The notes under the pieces were generated by a model. The model did not search any database and was not told the DNA's origin. It worked only from the letters and a program-made list of their open reading frames with translations. Of a stretch of DNA of 64,000 nt, positions 43,389 to 52,370 are shown in pieces. The translations under genes and the position numbers were made by a program. This stretch comes from Alterinioella nitratireducens (lineage in GTDB: Bacteria; Pseudomonadota; Alphaproteobacteria; Rhodobacterales; Rhodobacteraceae), in assembly GCF_013155465.1 (NCBI RefSeq), contig NZ_JABJVX010000005.1, positions 1 through 64,000 on the forward strand, in the 5' to 3' direction. Numbering within the stretch: position 1 is the first letter of the stretch; each line of letters starts with the position of its first letter.

Positions 43389-44248
43389 CGCGCGCGCCGT
43401 TCGCGCCAGAAGGTGAAGAGGCCCGCCCCGACAACGATCGCCGCGCCGAGCATCACGGGCCATTCCACCACCTCGCCGAACACGGTCACGGCCAGGATCG
43501 AGACGAAGACAAGCTGGAAATAGGCAAAGGGCTGCACCGCGCTGGCCTCGGCCACCTCGTAGGTCTTGATCAGCAGGTAATGGCCAAGCGCGCCGGTCAG
43601 GCACAAAAGACCCATCCAGCCCCAATCGGGCCGTGCCATCGGCTCCCAGAACCAGACCCCGATCAGGGTCGCAGCGACGGCCCCCACGGTGCCGGTCCAG
43701 AAGAAGCTGGTCATCGCCGGATCCTTGCGTGCCGCGAACCGCGTCAGCAGCCCGTAAAGCGCGAACATCGCGGCGGCCAGCAGCGGGATCAGCGCGGTGA
43801 GTGAGAACACGGCCGCGCCGGGGCGCAGAATGATCAGAATACCGATCATGCCGACCCCGATCGCCGCCCATCTGCGCCAGCCGACGGTTTCCCCCAGGAC
43901 GGGACCGGAAAGCGCCGCGATGATCAGCGGGTAGGAGGTAAAGATGGCGTGGGATTCGACGAGGCCGAGCAGCACGAAGCTGAGCACGGTCACCATGATC
44001 TCCAGCACCAGCAGCACGGCACGGAAGCTCTGGAGGAGCCATTGTGGGCTGGCCATGGCGCGGCGCAGCCCGCCGGGTTTGCGCGCGACCAGCGCGGTGA
44101 CGAAGAGGGCGAAGAACCAGTAGCGGATCATCACCACCATGTAGACGTTGTATTCCCCCGCCAGGTGGCGCGAGATCCCGTCCTGTGCGGCGAACACCGC
44201 CGTCGTGGCGATCATCAGGGCGATGCCCAATCGCGTGTCATTGCCCAT
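43385..44248 (-). CDS. EamA/DMT-family transporter
   Basis: 287 residues with ten membrane helices in two EamA halves (MIATTAVFAAQDGISRHLAG, then WRRWAAIGVGMIGILIILRP and the second-half counterpart). FTSYPLIIAALSGPVLGETV is the conserved helix-3/4 region. It overlaps mnmD by 11 bases, so it is translationally coupled, and its stop overlaps slt by 4 bases. Substrate unknown (amino-acid or metabolite exporter is usual for the family). Confidence 0.88.
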   Translation of the reverse strand: MGNDTRLGIALMIATTAVFAAQDGISRHLAGEYNVYMVVMIRYWFFALFVTALVARKPGGLRRAMASPQWLLQSFRAVLLVLEIMVTVLSFVLLGLVESHAIFTSYPLIIAALSGPVLGETVGWRRWAAIGVGMIGILIILRPGAAVFSLTALIPLLAAAMFALYGLLTRFAARKDPAMTSFFWTGTVGAVAATLIGVWFWEPMARPDWGWMGLLCLTGALGHYLLIKTYEVAEASAVQPFAYFQLVFVSILAVTVFGEVVEWPVMLGAAIVVGAGLFTFWRERRAR

Positions 44249-44921
44249 CGTTCAGCCGCCCCACGCTCATGTGTCGCTTGCGGCCATAGCCCGGCACGCG
44301 GGCCACGTCGAACCCGGCAGCGACAAGGCCGCGTCGGACATGGCCGGCCGCCGTGTAGGTGGCGAATGTGCCGGCGGGCGCCGTGTGCCTGCCGACCTCG
44401 GCCAGCAGGCCGGGCTGCCACAGTTCGGGATTCTTGGCCGGCGAAAACCCGTCGAGGAACCACGCATCGGCGCGCCCCTCCCAACCGGGCAGAGTCTGGC
44501 GGGCGTCGCCCAGGACCAGGCGAAGCTCCAGATCAGGGCGCATCAGGGGCGTCGCGGGATCGGCCAGCGCCTCGGCGACAATATCCGCAAAAGGCACGGC
44601 CTCGGGGAACCCCGCCAGCGCCCGCGCGGCGTCCTCGGGGGCCATCGGGAAGGCTTCGAAACTGGTAAACCGCAGCGGGCCGTGGGTGCCCGCCGCCTGC
44701 CACGCCCGCAAGGCCGCGATCAGGTTCAACCCGGTGCCAAAGCCAAGCTCGGCGATGTGGAACCCCGGCTGAAATCGGGCGGGCAGGTCATTGCCGTCAA
44801 GGAACACGTGGCAGGTCTCGGCCAGACCGTCCTCCAGCGAGTAATAGGGATCGTCGAAACGCACCGAGACCGGCACGCCCTGCTCACCCCACATCACGCT
44901 GTCTGTCTGGTCCCGCTCCAT
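44238..44921 (-). CDS. mnmD: tRNA mnm5s2U34 methyltransferase (MnmD-type, MnmC methyltransferase domain)
   Basis: 227 residues beginning MERDQTDSVMW. GFHIAELGFGTGLNLIAALR is the SAM-binding motif I. WFLDGFSPAKNPELW is the diagnostic DGFSPxxNPxLW motif of the MnmC methyltransferase half. Uses SAM to complete 5-methylaminomethyl-2-thiouridine at the wobble base. The FAD oxidase half is absent from this protein but encoded divergently 46 bases away. Start at 44921. Confidence 0.92.
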   Translation of the reverse strand: MERDQTDSVMWGEQGVPVSVRFDDPYYSLEDGLAETCHVFLDGNDLPARFQPGFHIAELGFGTGLNLIAALRAWQAAGTHGPLRFTSFEAFPMAPEDAARALAGFPEAVPFADIVAEALADPATPLMRPDLELRLVLGDARQTLPGWEGRADAWFLDGFSPAKNPELWQPGLLAEVGRHTAPAGTFATYTAAGHVRRGLVAAGFDVARVPGYGRKRHMSVGRLNDGQ

Positions 44922-44967
44922 ATCCTGCCCTATGAAGGCTGCGCATGACTTCGGCAAGTGGGGCGCG

Positions 44968-46008
44968 ATGGTGGATGTGACGATCAGGGGGGCCGGGATC
45001 TTTGGCCTGTCCATTGCATGGGCCTGTGTCGCGCGCGGCGCAAGGGTGCGCGTGATCGACCCCGGCGGGGTGGGGGCGGGGGCCTCGGGCGGCCTCGTCG
45101 GTGCGCTGGCCCCGCATACGCCGGAACGCTGGAACGACAAGAAGGCGCTGCAATTCGAGAGTTTGGAGAGGGCCGAGATGTTCTGGGCCGAGGTGCGGGA
45201 GACCGGCGGCCATGACCCCCACTATGCCCGCACGGGCCGCATCCAGCCGGTCGGCGCGCTGGACCTGGCGACGGAGCGCGGGCGCAACGCGGAAGAATTG
45301 TGGCAGGGCCGATACGACTGGCGCGTGGTGCCGGTCGAAAATTTCGCCCCTTTCGCGCCGCTGACCACGTCGGGCCTCGTGATCCACGACACCCTGACCG
45401 CCCGCGTGCATCCGCGTAAAGCAACGCAGGCGCTGGCCGCCGCGCTGCGGGCGCGCGGGGTGGAGGTGGTGCCGGACGGGCGGGAAGAGGGCGCGGTGAT
45501 CCATGCCACCGGGGTCGCGGGGCTGGAGGCGCTCAATACCGATCAGGAGGCCCGCGTCGGCACCCCGGTCAAGGGACAGGCCGCGCTGCTGGAGTTCGAC
45601 GCACGGGACGCGCCGCAGATCTTCGTCGATGGGCTGCACGTCGTGCCACATGGCGACGGGACCACGGCAATCGGATCGACCACCGAGATCGAATTCACCG
45701 ACCCCGCCCGCTGCGATGGCGGCCTCGATGACATCCTTGGGCGCATCATCCGGCTGGTCCCTGCCCTGCGTGACATCACGGTATTGGAGAGGTGGGCCGG
45801 TTTGCGTCCCCGCGCCCGGTCGCGCGCGCCAATGCTTGGGGGTTGGCCCGACAGGCCGGGTCAATTCATCGCCAATGGCGGTTTCAAGATCGGCTTCGGC
45901 ATGGCGCCCGTGGTGGCCGAGATGATGGCCGATCTGGTGCTGGAGGGGCGCGATACGATCCCCGAGACCTTCCGGGTCGCCGCGTCGCTGCCGAAATCGC
46001 GCCGCTAA
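44968..46008 (+). CDS. FAD-dependent oxidoreductase, candidate MnmC oxidase partner
   Basis: 346 residues from ATG 44968 (GGGGCGCG upstream; alternative ATG at 44932). DAO-type flavoprotein: VTIRGAGIFGLSIAWACVAR (FAD motif), GASGGLVGALAPHTPERWND, HGDGTTAIGSTTEIEF, and C-terminal NGGFKIGFGMAPVVAEMMAD. The family includes MnmC1-type oxidases and amino-acid oxidases. Placement back to back with mnmD suggests it supplies the demethylating step in the same tRNA modification, a split form of bifunctional MnmC. Converges with the FMN reductase gene by 4 bases. Confidence 0.82.
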   Translation: MVDVTIRGAGIFGLSIAWACVARGARVRVIDPGGVGAGASGGLVGALAPHTPERWNDKKALQFESLERAEMFWAEVRETGGHDPHYARTGRIQPVGALDLATERGRNAEELWQGRYDWRVVPVENFAPFAPLTTSGLVIHDTLTARVHPRKATQALAAALRARGVEVVPDGREEGAVIHATGVAGLEALNTDQEARVGTPVKGQAALLEFDARDAPQIFVDGLHVVPHGDGTTAIGSTTEIEFTDPARCDGGLDDILGRIIRLVPALRDITVLERWAGLRPRARSRAPMLGGWPDRPGQFIANGGFKIGFGMAPVVAEMMADLVLEGRDTIPETFRVAASLPKSRR

Positions 46009-46547
46009 CCCAACCTCGCCTCGGCCCGCAGCCCGTCCATCAGGTCCTGCAATGCCTTGAGGTAACGCTCATTGGTCAGCCGCCCCTCGGCGTCGAACTC
46101 ACGCGCGGCCCCGCCGACCAGAACCTCCGGCCCGACCAGCAGACGGGGCCGGAACGGGTTGAGCGACAGGCGCATGATCCACTGCGTCCGCTCGCCGCCC
46201 GCGCGCCCGCCCGTGGCCGACATCAGGGCGACGGGCTTGTCCAGCCACGGGTTCGGCCTGGTCCGGCTGACCCAGTCCAGCGCGTTCTTCAGAACACCCG
46301 AGATCGACTTGTTGTATTCGGGGCCCGCGATGATCACCGCATCCGCCGCCGCGATCTGTTCGGCGTGGCGCGTGACCGCCTCGGGGATGCCCTCCTCCTC
46401 CAGATCGCCATCGTAGAGCGGCAGGCGCAGATCGGCATAGGTGACCTTTTCGGGGTCGAAGAGGCGCACGGCCTCGCGCATCAGCTTGGTGTTGAGCGAT
46501 GCCGCCCTGAGCGACCCGGACATTCCCAGAACATGACCCTGTGCCAT
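46005..46547 (-). CDS. NADPH-dependent FMN reductase
   Basis: 180 residues, flavodoxin-like fold. N-terminal phosphate loop GMSGSLRAASLNTKLM and the family signature IIAGPEYNKSISGVLKNALD. Starts at 46547 behind AAAGGGG. It is intact, in contrast to the broken paralog at 10876-11429; the two are from the same superfamily but share little sequence. Confidence 0.9.
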   Translation of the reverse strand: MAQGHVLGMSGSLRAASLNTKLMREAVRLFDPEKVTYADLRLPLYDGDLEEEGIPEAVTRHAEQIAAADAVIIAGPEYNKSISGVLKNALDWVSRTRPNPWLDKPVALMSATGGRAGGERTQWIMRLSLNPFRPRLLVGPEVLVGGAAREFDAEGRLTNERYLKALQDLMDGLRAEARLG

Positions 46548-46640
46548 TCGCGCGGCCCCTTTCCTTCGATTGCCCTTCGCAGATAGCGCGCGGGCCCGCC
46601 CCGGCAAAGAGGCGGCACCGCACACGGCCTGTGCGGGCTG

Positions 46641-48014
46641 TCAGTCGGCAGGGGCTTCGTCCGGTGTCTCCGCATCCGCCGCCTCGCCCAACATGCGCAC
46701 TTCGCGCTGCGGGAAGGGGATCGAGATGCCGTTCTCCTGAAAACTGTCCCACAGCGCCAGGAACACGTTGCCGCGGATATTGGTCAGCCCGCCGGTCGGA
46801 TCGAGGATCCAGAACCGCAGCACGTAATCGACGCTGCTGTCGCCGAAGCCCACGATATGGCAGACCGGCGCGCGGCTGGACAACACCCGGTCCACCGACC
46901 TTGCCGCCTCGATCGCCAGTTTGCGCACCTTGTGGGGATCGTCGGCATAGGCGGTGCCGAAATTGATATCCAGCCGCACGAACTGGTTGGAATGAGACCA
47001 GTTGACCACCTGGCTGGTGATCAGATCCTCGTTCGGGATGAGGTATTCCTTGCCGTCACGGGTGACCACGCTGGCATAGCGCGCGCCAAGCGTCTCGATC
47101 CAGCCGAACGTGTCGCCAAGCGAGATCACGTCGCCCGGCTTGATCGACTTGTCGAGCAGGATGATGATGCCCGAGACGAGGTTCGAGACCACTTTTTGCA
47201 GGCCGAAACCAAGCCCGACACCGATGGCGCCCGACAGGAACGCCAGCCCGGTCAGGTCGACGCCGACGGCCTTGAGCCCGATATAGAGACCGGTGCCGTA
47301 AAGCACGACCTGCACGGCCTTGACGACGAGAACCCGCATCGAGGGCGAGATGTCCTCGTTGCGCTGGATCCGCGACGAGGTGGTGCGCGACAGGAACCGG
47401 GCGGCGACCATCAGCGCGGTGACGATCAGGATGCCTTGCAACACCAGCAGCAGGGACAGGCGGAACTCGCCCAGGCTGAAGCCGATGCTGTCGAGGATGG
47501 CGGCGGCATCATCCTCCAGATCGAGGATCAGCAGCGTGACATAGGCCCATGCGCCATAGCGCAGCAGGCTGCGGATGACGGGGGAGTGAATCAGCCGGGT
47601 GACGAAGGTCACGATCAGCCAAGCGGTGGCCAGCTGCGCGATGATGATCAGCAGGTAGGACCGGCTTGGCCAGGTGAACTCCTGCATCCCGAAGACGAGC
47701 GGCCAGATCAAGAGGACGAAGAAGATGCCCCGCAGTCGGCGATGGATGACCACAAGGATGCGCATCCGCCATTTCGGCCAGCCCTCGCGCGAGGCCATCC
47801 AGGCGCGGATGCGGGGGCCCAGGACGCGGCGCAGGAGATGCGCCAGCAGGAACAGCCCCGCGGCGATGCTGATCTGGTAGAAATTCCACGGCCTGAGCAG
47901 GTTGGCCAGCAGATCCTGCCCCTCGGCCAGCAGGCGGGTGCCGATATCGACGGCATCTTCCAGCTGCAATGTGTCGGGCAGGATACCGCCCGGTGGGGTC
48001 GTCTCTTCTTCCAT
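46641..48014 (-). CDS. MscS-family mechanosensitive channel
   Basis: 457 residues. Five to six N-terminal membrane helices, then the pore helix GLAFLSGAIGVGLGFGLQKV (Ala/Gly-rich TM3), followed by the beta domain (IKPGDVISLGDTFGWIETLG, RDGKEYLIPNEDLITSQVVN) and an alpha/beta C-terminal domain with the acidic tail AADAETPDEAPAD. Longer than E. coli MscS (286) by added N-terminal helices. Opens on membrane tension to relieve osmotic down-shock. Confidence 0.92.
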   Translation of the reverse strand: MEEETTPPGGILPDTLQLEDAVDIGTRLLAEGQDLLANLLRPWNFYQISIAAGLFLLAHLLRRVLGPRIRAWMASREGWPKWRMRILVVIHRRLRGIFFVLLIWPLVFGMQEFTWPSRSYLLIIIAQLATAWLIVTFVTRLIHSPVIRSLLRYGAWAYVTLLILDLEDDAAAILDSIGFSLGEFRLSLLLVLQGILIVTALMVAARFLSRTTSSRIQRNEDISPSMRVLVVKAVQVVLYGTGLYIGLKAVGVDLTGLAFLSGAIGVGLGFGLQKVVSNLVSGIIILLDKSIKPGDVISLGDTFGWIETLGARYASVVTRDGKEYLIPNEDLITSQVVNWSHSNQFVRLDINFGTAYADDPHKVRKLAIEAARSVDRVLSSRAPVCHIVGFGDSSVDYVLRFWILDPTGGLTNIRGNVFLALWDSFQENGISIPFPQREVRMLGEAADAETPDEAPAD

Positions 48015-48259
48015 TCACCTATCCGCTTGTGCTGCGATCCATAGTGGCGGCTTGCGCGGAAGGGGGCAAGCACCGTTGAGCCCGCTTGATGCGACCGGGC
48101 CATGGGTGTATCTGCCGGGGCATGACACGGATTTTCGACATGGATGACCGCACGCGCCTGCCCTGGCGGTTCCACCGTCTCAGCGCGGCGGGTCTGACGG
48201 GCGGCTGACGCCCGCATCGCCCGCGCCCCATCCATCGACCCGATTTGAGAGACCCTAAA

Positions 48260-49663
48260 ATGACCGGCAAGACACTCTACGACAAGATCTGGGATGCCCA
48301 CCTGGCCCATGAGGCCGAGGACGGCACCTGCCTGCTCTATATCGACCGCCACCTGGTGCATGAAGTCACCTCGCCGCAGGCCTTCGAGGGGCTGCGCATG
48401 ACCGGCCGCACCGTGCGCGCGCCCGACAAGACCATCGCCGTGCCGGACCACAACGTGCCCACCACGCTGGACCGGGTGAACGGCATCACCAACGAGGAAA
48501 GCCGCATCCAGGTCGAGGCGCTGGACCGCAACGCGCGCGAGACCGGTATTCACTACTACCCTGTCTCGGACGTGCGCCAGGGCATCGTGCATATCGTCGG
48601 CCCGGAGCAGGGCTGGACCCTGCCTGGCATGACCGTGGTCTGCGGCGACAGCCACACCGCCACGCATGGGGCGTTCGGCGCGCTGGCGCATGGCATCGGC
48701 ACCTCTGAGGTCGAGCATGTGCTGGCCACGCAGACGCTGATCCAGCGCAAGGGCAAGAACATGAAGGTGGAAATCACCGGCAAGCTGGCGCCGGGCGTGA
48801 CCGCCAAGGACATCACCCTGTCCGTCATCGGCAAGACCGGCACGGCGGGCGGCACCGGCTATGTCATCGAGTATTGCGGCGAGGCGATCCGCGACCTGTC
48901 GATGGAGGGGCGCATGACCGTCTGCAACATGGCCATCGAGGGCGGCGCGCGCGCCGGTCTGATCGCGCCGGACGAGACCACCTTCGATTACGTCAAGGGC
49001 CGCCCGCATGCCCCCAAGGGCGCGCAATGGGAGGCGGCGCTGGATTGGTGGAAGACGCTGAAATCCGACGAGGATGCGCAGTGGGACAAGGTGGTCACCA
49101 TCGACGCCGCCGATATCGCGCCGGTCGTGACCTGGGGCACCAGCCCCGAAGACGTTCTGCCGATCACCGCCGATGTGCCGGACCCCGCCAGCTTCAAGGG
49201 CGGCAAGGTCGACGCGGTCAAGCGGTCGCTGGACTATATGGGCCTGAAACCGGGCCAGAAGCTGAGCGATGTGGAGATCGACACGGTCTTCATCGGCTCC
49301 TGCACCAATGGCCGGATCGAGGATCTGCGCGCGGCGGCCGAAATCCTGAAGGGCAAGAAGATCAAGGAGGGTCTGCGCGCCATGGTCGTGCCGGGCTCAG
49401 GCCTTGTCCGGGCGCAGGCCGAAGAGGAAGGGCTGGCCGATATCTTCAAGGAGGCCGGGTTCGAATGGCGCCTTGCGGGTTGCTCCATGTGCCTCGCGAT
49501 GAACCCCGACCAACTGGCCCCCGGCGAACGCTGCGCGGCCACCTCGAACCGCAATTTCGAGGGCCGCCAGGGCCGGGGCGGACGCACCCACCTGATGAGC
49601 CCCGGCATGGCGGCGGCGGCGGCGGTGACCGGCAAGCTGACGGATGTGCGTGAGATGATGTGA
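48260..49663 (+). CDS. leuC: 3-isopropylmalate dehydratase large subunit
   Basis: 467 residues of the aconitase superfamily. [4Fe-4S] ligands are Cys in [13 protein letters not shown] and the CxxC of [34 protein letters not shown] is the conserved substrate region. Works as a heterodimer with LeuD (56102) in leucine biosynthesis. The 245 bases upstream hold a 28-codon ORF (48122-48208) not enriched in Leu, so a classical leader-peptide attenuator is not seen. Confidence 0.96.
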   Translation: MTGKTLYDKIWDAHLAHEAEDGTCLLYIDRHLVHEVTSPQAFEGLRMTGRTVRAPDKTIAVPDHNVPTTLDRVNGITNEESRIQVEALDRNARETGIHYYPVSDVRQGIVHIVGPEQGWTLPGMTVVCGDSHTATHGAFGALAHGIGTSEVEHVLATQTLIQRKGKNMKVEITGKLAPGVTAKDITLSVIGKTGTAGGTGYVIEYCGEAIRDLSMEGRMTVCNMAIEGGARAGLIAPDETTFDYVKGRPHAPKGAQWEAALDWWKTLKSDEDAQWDKVVTIDAADIAPVVTWGTSPEDVLPITADVPDPASFKGGKVDAVKRSLDYMGLKPGQKLSDVEIDTVFIGSCTNGRIEDLRAAAEILKGKKIKEGLRAMVVPGSGLVRAQAEEEGLADIFKEAGFEWRLAGCSMCLAMNPDQLAPGERCAATSNRNFEGRQGRGGRTHLMSPGMAAAAAVTGKLTDVREMM

Positions 49664-49669
49664 GTTTGC

Positions 49670-49709
49670 GGTGGGTGATCCCGGCCCCTGGGGCCCGGAA
49701 CCACCCACC
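49670..49709. repeat. hairpin related to the GGTGGG repeats
   Basis: Arms GGTGGGTG (49670-49677) and CACCCACC (49702-49709) with an inner GC-rich stem. Located 7 bases after the leuC stop, where it can act as a terminator or mRNA stabiliser before the HdeD-like gene. Confidence 0.7.
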
Positions 49710-49730
49710 CTGCGGCAGAGGGGCGAGGGC

Positions 49731-50249
49731 ATGGGCAACTGGGGCAGCTGGATCGTCATCGGGCTTTTGCTGATCGCGGGCGGGGGGCTGGCGCTGGCCA
49801 ATCCCTTCGCGGCCTCTCTTGCGGTCGAATTGCTGGTCGGCTGGATCTTCCTGATCGCGGGCGTGGTCCAGCTTTACGCGGCCTTCCGGTCCGAGGGCGA
49901 TTTCGGCCTACGGCTCGGGCTCGGGCTCTGGGGGCTGCTGGTGCTGGTGATCGGCGTGTCGCTGGTCGCCGATCCGCTGGCCGGGCTGGTCACGCTGACC
50001 TTCCTGCTTGGCATCGTCTTCACCGTCTCGGGCCTGTTGCGGCTTGCCCTGGCCTGGGGTGCCCGCAACAGCCGCATCTACTGGGTCTTGCTGCTGTCGG
50101 GCGCGCTGTCGGTCCTGATCGGCATCGCGGTATTGGCCAATTTCCAGCAGGCGGCAACGGCCCTTCTGGGGATCGTGCTGGCGGTGGAGCTGATCTCGAA
50201 CGGCATCGGCGCGGTCGCCTACGGGCTTGCCTTGCGGGATCGCTCCTGA
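49731..50249 (+). CDS. HdeD-family (DUF308) membrane protein
   Basis: 172 residues with six hydrophobic helices in three pairs (IGLLLIAGGGLALANPFAAS, LLVGWIFLIAGVVQLYAAFR, and so on), the pattern of HdeD/DUF308 proteins. Start at 49731, where GGGGCGAGGG precedes the ATG. The earlier in-frame ATG falls in the hairpin. Enterobacterial HdeD is tied to acid resistance; no functional evidence here. Confidence 0.85.
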   Translation: MGNWGSWIVIGLLLIAGGGLALANPFAASLAVELLVGWIFLIAGVVQLYAAFRSEGDFGLRLGLGLWGLLVLVIGVSLVADPLAGLVTLTFLLGIVFTVSGLLRLALAWGARNSRIYWVLLLSGALSVLIGIAVLANFQQAATALLGIVLAVELISNGIGAVAYGLALRDRS

Positions 50250-50338
50250 CCCGGTAACCATTGCCAGAATTGCATTTCCCCAAATTATCCGTTAGAACAA
50301 ACAGATAACAAAAAGCACATCGCGGCAGGATAAGAAAA

Positions 50339-50818
50339 ATGACAAACTATGCACGCTCCGCATGGCGGGAGCTGATTTCACCGCTATTCCGCAGACCCTC
50401 GCTCGTTCAACTGGCCGGTCTGTGCCATCGCACCGGCCCCGACGGGCTGGAGGTTCTGCTTGTCCGGTCCTCGCGCGGGCGCTGGATCCTGCCCAAGGGC
50501 TGGCCTATCGAGGGGCTTGGCGGGGCGGAGACCGCGTTGCAGGAGGCCTGGGAAGAGGGGGGCGTCAGCGATGGCAAACCCGCGAAGCGCGCGCTTGGGC
50601 ATTTCCAGACCGTCAAGCGCGACGATCACGGGGCCGAAATGCGCTGCGAGACGCATGTCTACCCGATCGAGGTGCGCGAAACGCAGCCCGATTTCCCCGA
50701 ATCCGATCAGCGCGATCCGACATGGGTCAGCATCAACACCGCCATCGGCATGGTCGAGGAGCGTGGCCTCAAGGACATTCTCGCGGAATTTGCCGAGGCG
50801 AAGGCCGACAGAAGTTGA
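50339..50818 (+). CDS. Nudix hydrolase
   Basis: 159 residues. The Nudix box is GGAETALQEAWEEGGV, where the usual REUxEE arginine is Gln. GRWILPKGWP is the typical lead-in of diphosphoinositol-polyphosphate/Ap4A-type family members. An AGGATAAG site precedes ATG 50339. The substrate (dinucleoside or inositol polyphosphate) is not readable. It stands alone upstream of the phosphate transporter, a plausible but unproven functional link. Confidence 0.88.
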   Translation: MTNYARSAWRELISPLFRRPSLVQLAGLCHRTGPDGLEVLLVRSSRGRWILPKGWPIEGLGGAETALQEAWEEGGVSDGKPAKRALGHFQTVKRDDHGAEMRCETHVYPIEVRETQPDFPESDQRDPTWVSINTAIGMVEERGLKDILAEFAEAKADRS

Positions 50819-50906
50819 TCTTGGCGGCAGCGCCCTCTAGGCCCTGCCGGAACTGAGTCAACTGGAGGACCGGTCGCCATCGGCGCGGCCAGTCGCGAAG
50901 GAGCCG

Positions 50907-52370
50907 ATGGCGCAAGATCCCCTGAACAACCAATGGCGCACCCTGGACAAGGATCTGGGGCGCATCAGCCAGTTGGAATACGCGACGCAATATGTCTCGC
51001 GCCCCATGGTCGGGCTTGGCATCGCGCTGGCCTTCGTGGTGATCGTGGGGATCGCCGTCACCATCTTCCTGGGCACCCAGACACCCTCGCCCATCATCAT
51101 CGCCGCCGCCGTGTTGGGCGCCTATATGGCGATCAATATCGGCGCCAATGACGTTGCCAACAACATGGGGCCGGCGGTCGGGGCCAATGCGCTGACCATG
51201 GGGGGCGCCATCGTGATCGCGGCGCTCTTCGAAAGCGCGGGGGCGCTGCTGGCGGGGGGCGACGTGGTCTCGACCATCTCCAAGGGCATCATCGACCCCG
51301 AAAGCGTCGCCGACACGCAGGTCTTCATCTGGGCTATGATGGCCGCACTCATGTCCTCGGCACTGTGGGTCAACCTGGCCACCTGGGTCGGCGCGCCGGT
51401 CTCGACCACCCACGCGGTGGTGGGAGGTGTCATGGGCGCAGGCATTGCGGCGGCGGGGTTTGCCGCGGTGAACTGGGCCACGATGGGGGCCATCGCGGCC
51501 TCCTGGGTGATCTCGCCCCTGCTTGGCGGCGTCGTCGCTGCCGCGTTCCTGGCCTTCATCAAGGCCTATATCATCTACCAGGACGACAAGATCGCCGCCG
51601 CCCGCCGGTGGGTGCCGGTGCTGATCGGGATCATGGCGGGCGTCTTTGCCACCTACCTGGCGATGAAGGGGCTCAAGCGGATCGTCTCGATCGACCTGGG
51701 CACGGCGCTGGTGATCGGCGCGGTCTCCTATGCCATTTCCGCCCCGATGATCCGGCGGCAATCCGAGGGGATGGAGAACCGCAACCGGTCGCTCAAGTCC
51801 CTGTTCTCGGTGCCGCTGGTGTTTTCCGCGGCACTGCTGTCCTTCGCGCATGGGGCCAATGACGTGGCCAATGCGGTCGGGCCGCTGGCGGCCATCGTCC
51901 ATGCCGACCAGTTCGGCGAGTTCGCGGGCAGCGTCTCGATCCCCAACTGGGTGATGATCATCGGCGCCTTCGGCATCTCCTTCGGTCTGGTCCTGTTCGG
52001 GCCGAAACTGATCCGCATGGTCGGCAGCCAGATCACCAAGCTCAATCCGATGCGCGCCTATTGCGTGGCGCTGTCGGCGGCGATCACCGTGATCATCGCC
52101 AGCTGGTTGGGCCTGCCCGTCAGTTCCACCCATATCGCCGTGGGCGCGGTCTTCGGCGTCGGGTTCTTCCGCGAATGGCACGCGGAGCGGCGCAGCCGCA
52201 AGTTCGGCGCGGCCAAGCCCAAGCGGATCGCCGCCGAGGAACGCCGCCGCCGCAAGCTGGTGCGCCGGTCGCATTTCCTGACCATCATCGCGGCCTGGGT
52301 GATCACCGTGCCCGCCGCCGCGACCATGTCGGGGCTTATCTTCCTGGGGCTATCGGCCGTCCTGTCCTGA
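50907..52370 (+). CDS. inorganic phosphate transporter, PiT family
   Basis: 487 residues, about eleven helices, with the two inverted PHO4 signatures: NIGANDVANNMGPAVGANAL (about 73-92) and SFAHGANDVANAVGPLAA (about 312-329). A cytoplasmic charged stretch lies near the C-terminus (RRSRKFGAAKPKRIAAEERR). Imports phosphate with a cation. It ends 21 bases inside the convergent CoA-ligase gene. Confidence 0.92.
   Translation: MAQDPLNNQWRTLDKDLGRISQLEYATQYVSRPMVGLGIALAFVVIVGIAVTIFLGTQTPSPIIIAAAVLGAYMAINIGANDVANNMGPAVGANALTMGGAIVIAALFESAGALLAGGDVVSTISKGIIDPESVADTQVFIWAMMAALMSSALWVNLATWVGAPVSTTHAVVGGVMGAGIAAAGFAAVNWATMGAIAASWVISPLLGGVVAAAFLAFIKAYIIYQDDKIAAARRWVPVLIGIMAGVFATYLAMKGLKRIVSIDLGTALVIGAVSYAISAPMIRRQSEGMENRNRSLKSLFSVPLVFSAALLSFAHGANDVANAVGPLAAIVHADQFGEFAGSVSIPNWVMIIGAFGISFGLVLFGPKLIRMVGSQITKLNPMRAYCVALSAAITVIIASWLGLPVSSTHIAVGAVFGVGFFREWHAERRSRKFGAAKPKRIAAEERRRRKLVRRSHFLTIIAAWVITVPAAATMSGLIFLGLSAVLS

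Noticed and set aside
48122-48208. 28-codon ORF upstream of leuC as a leucine leader peptide
   Set aside because: It has only a few scattered Leu codons, and no terminator/antiterminator pair is obvious, so attenuation is not supported.
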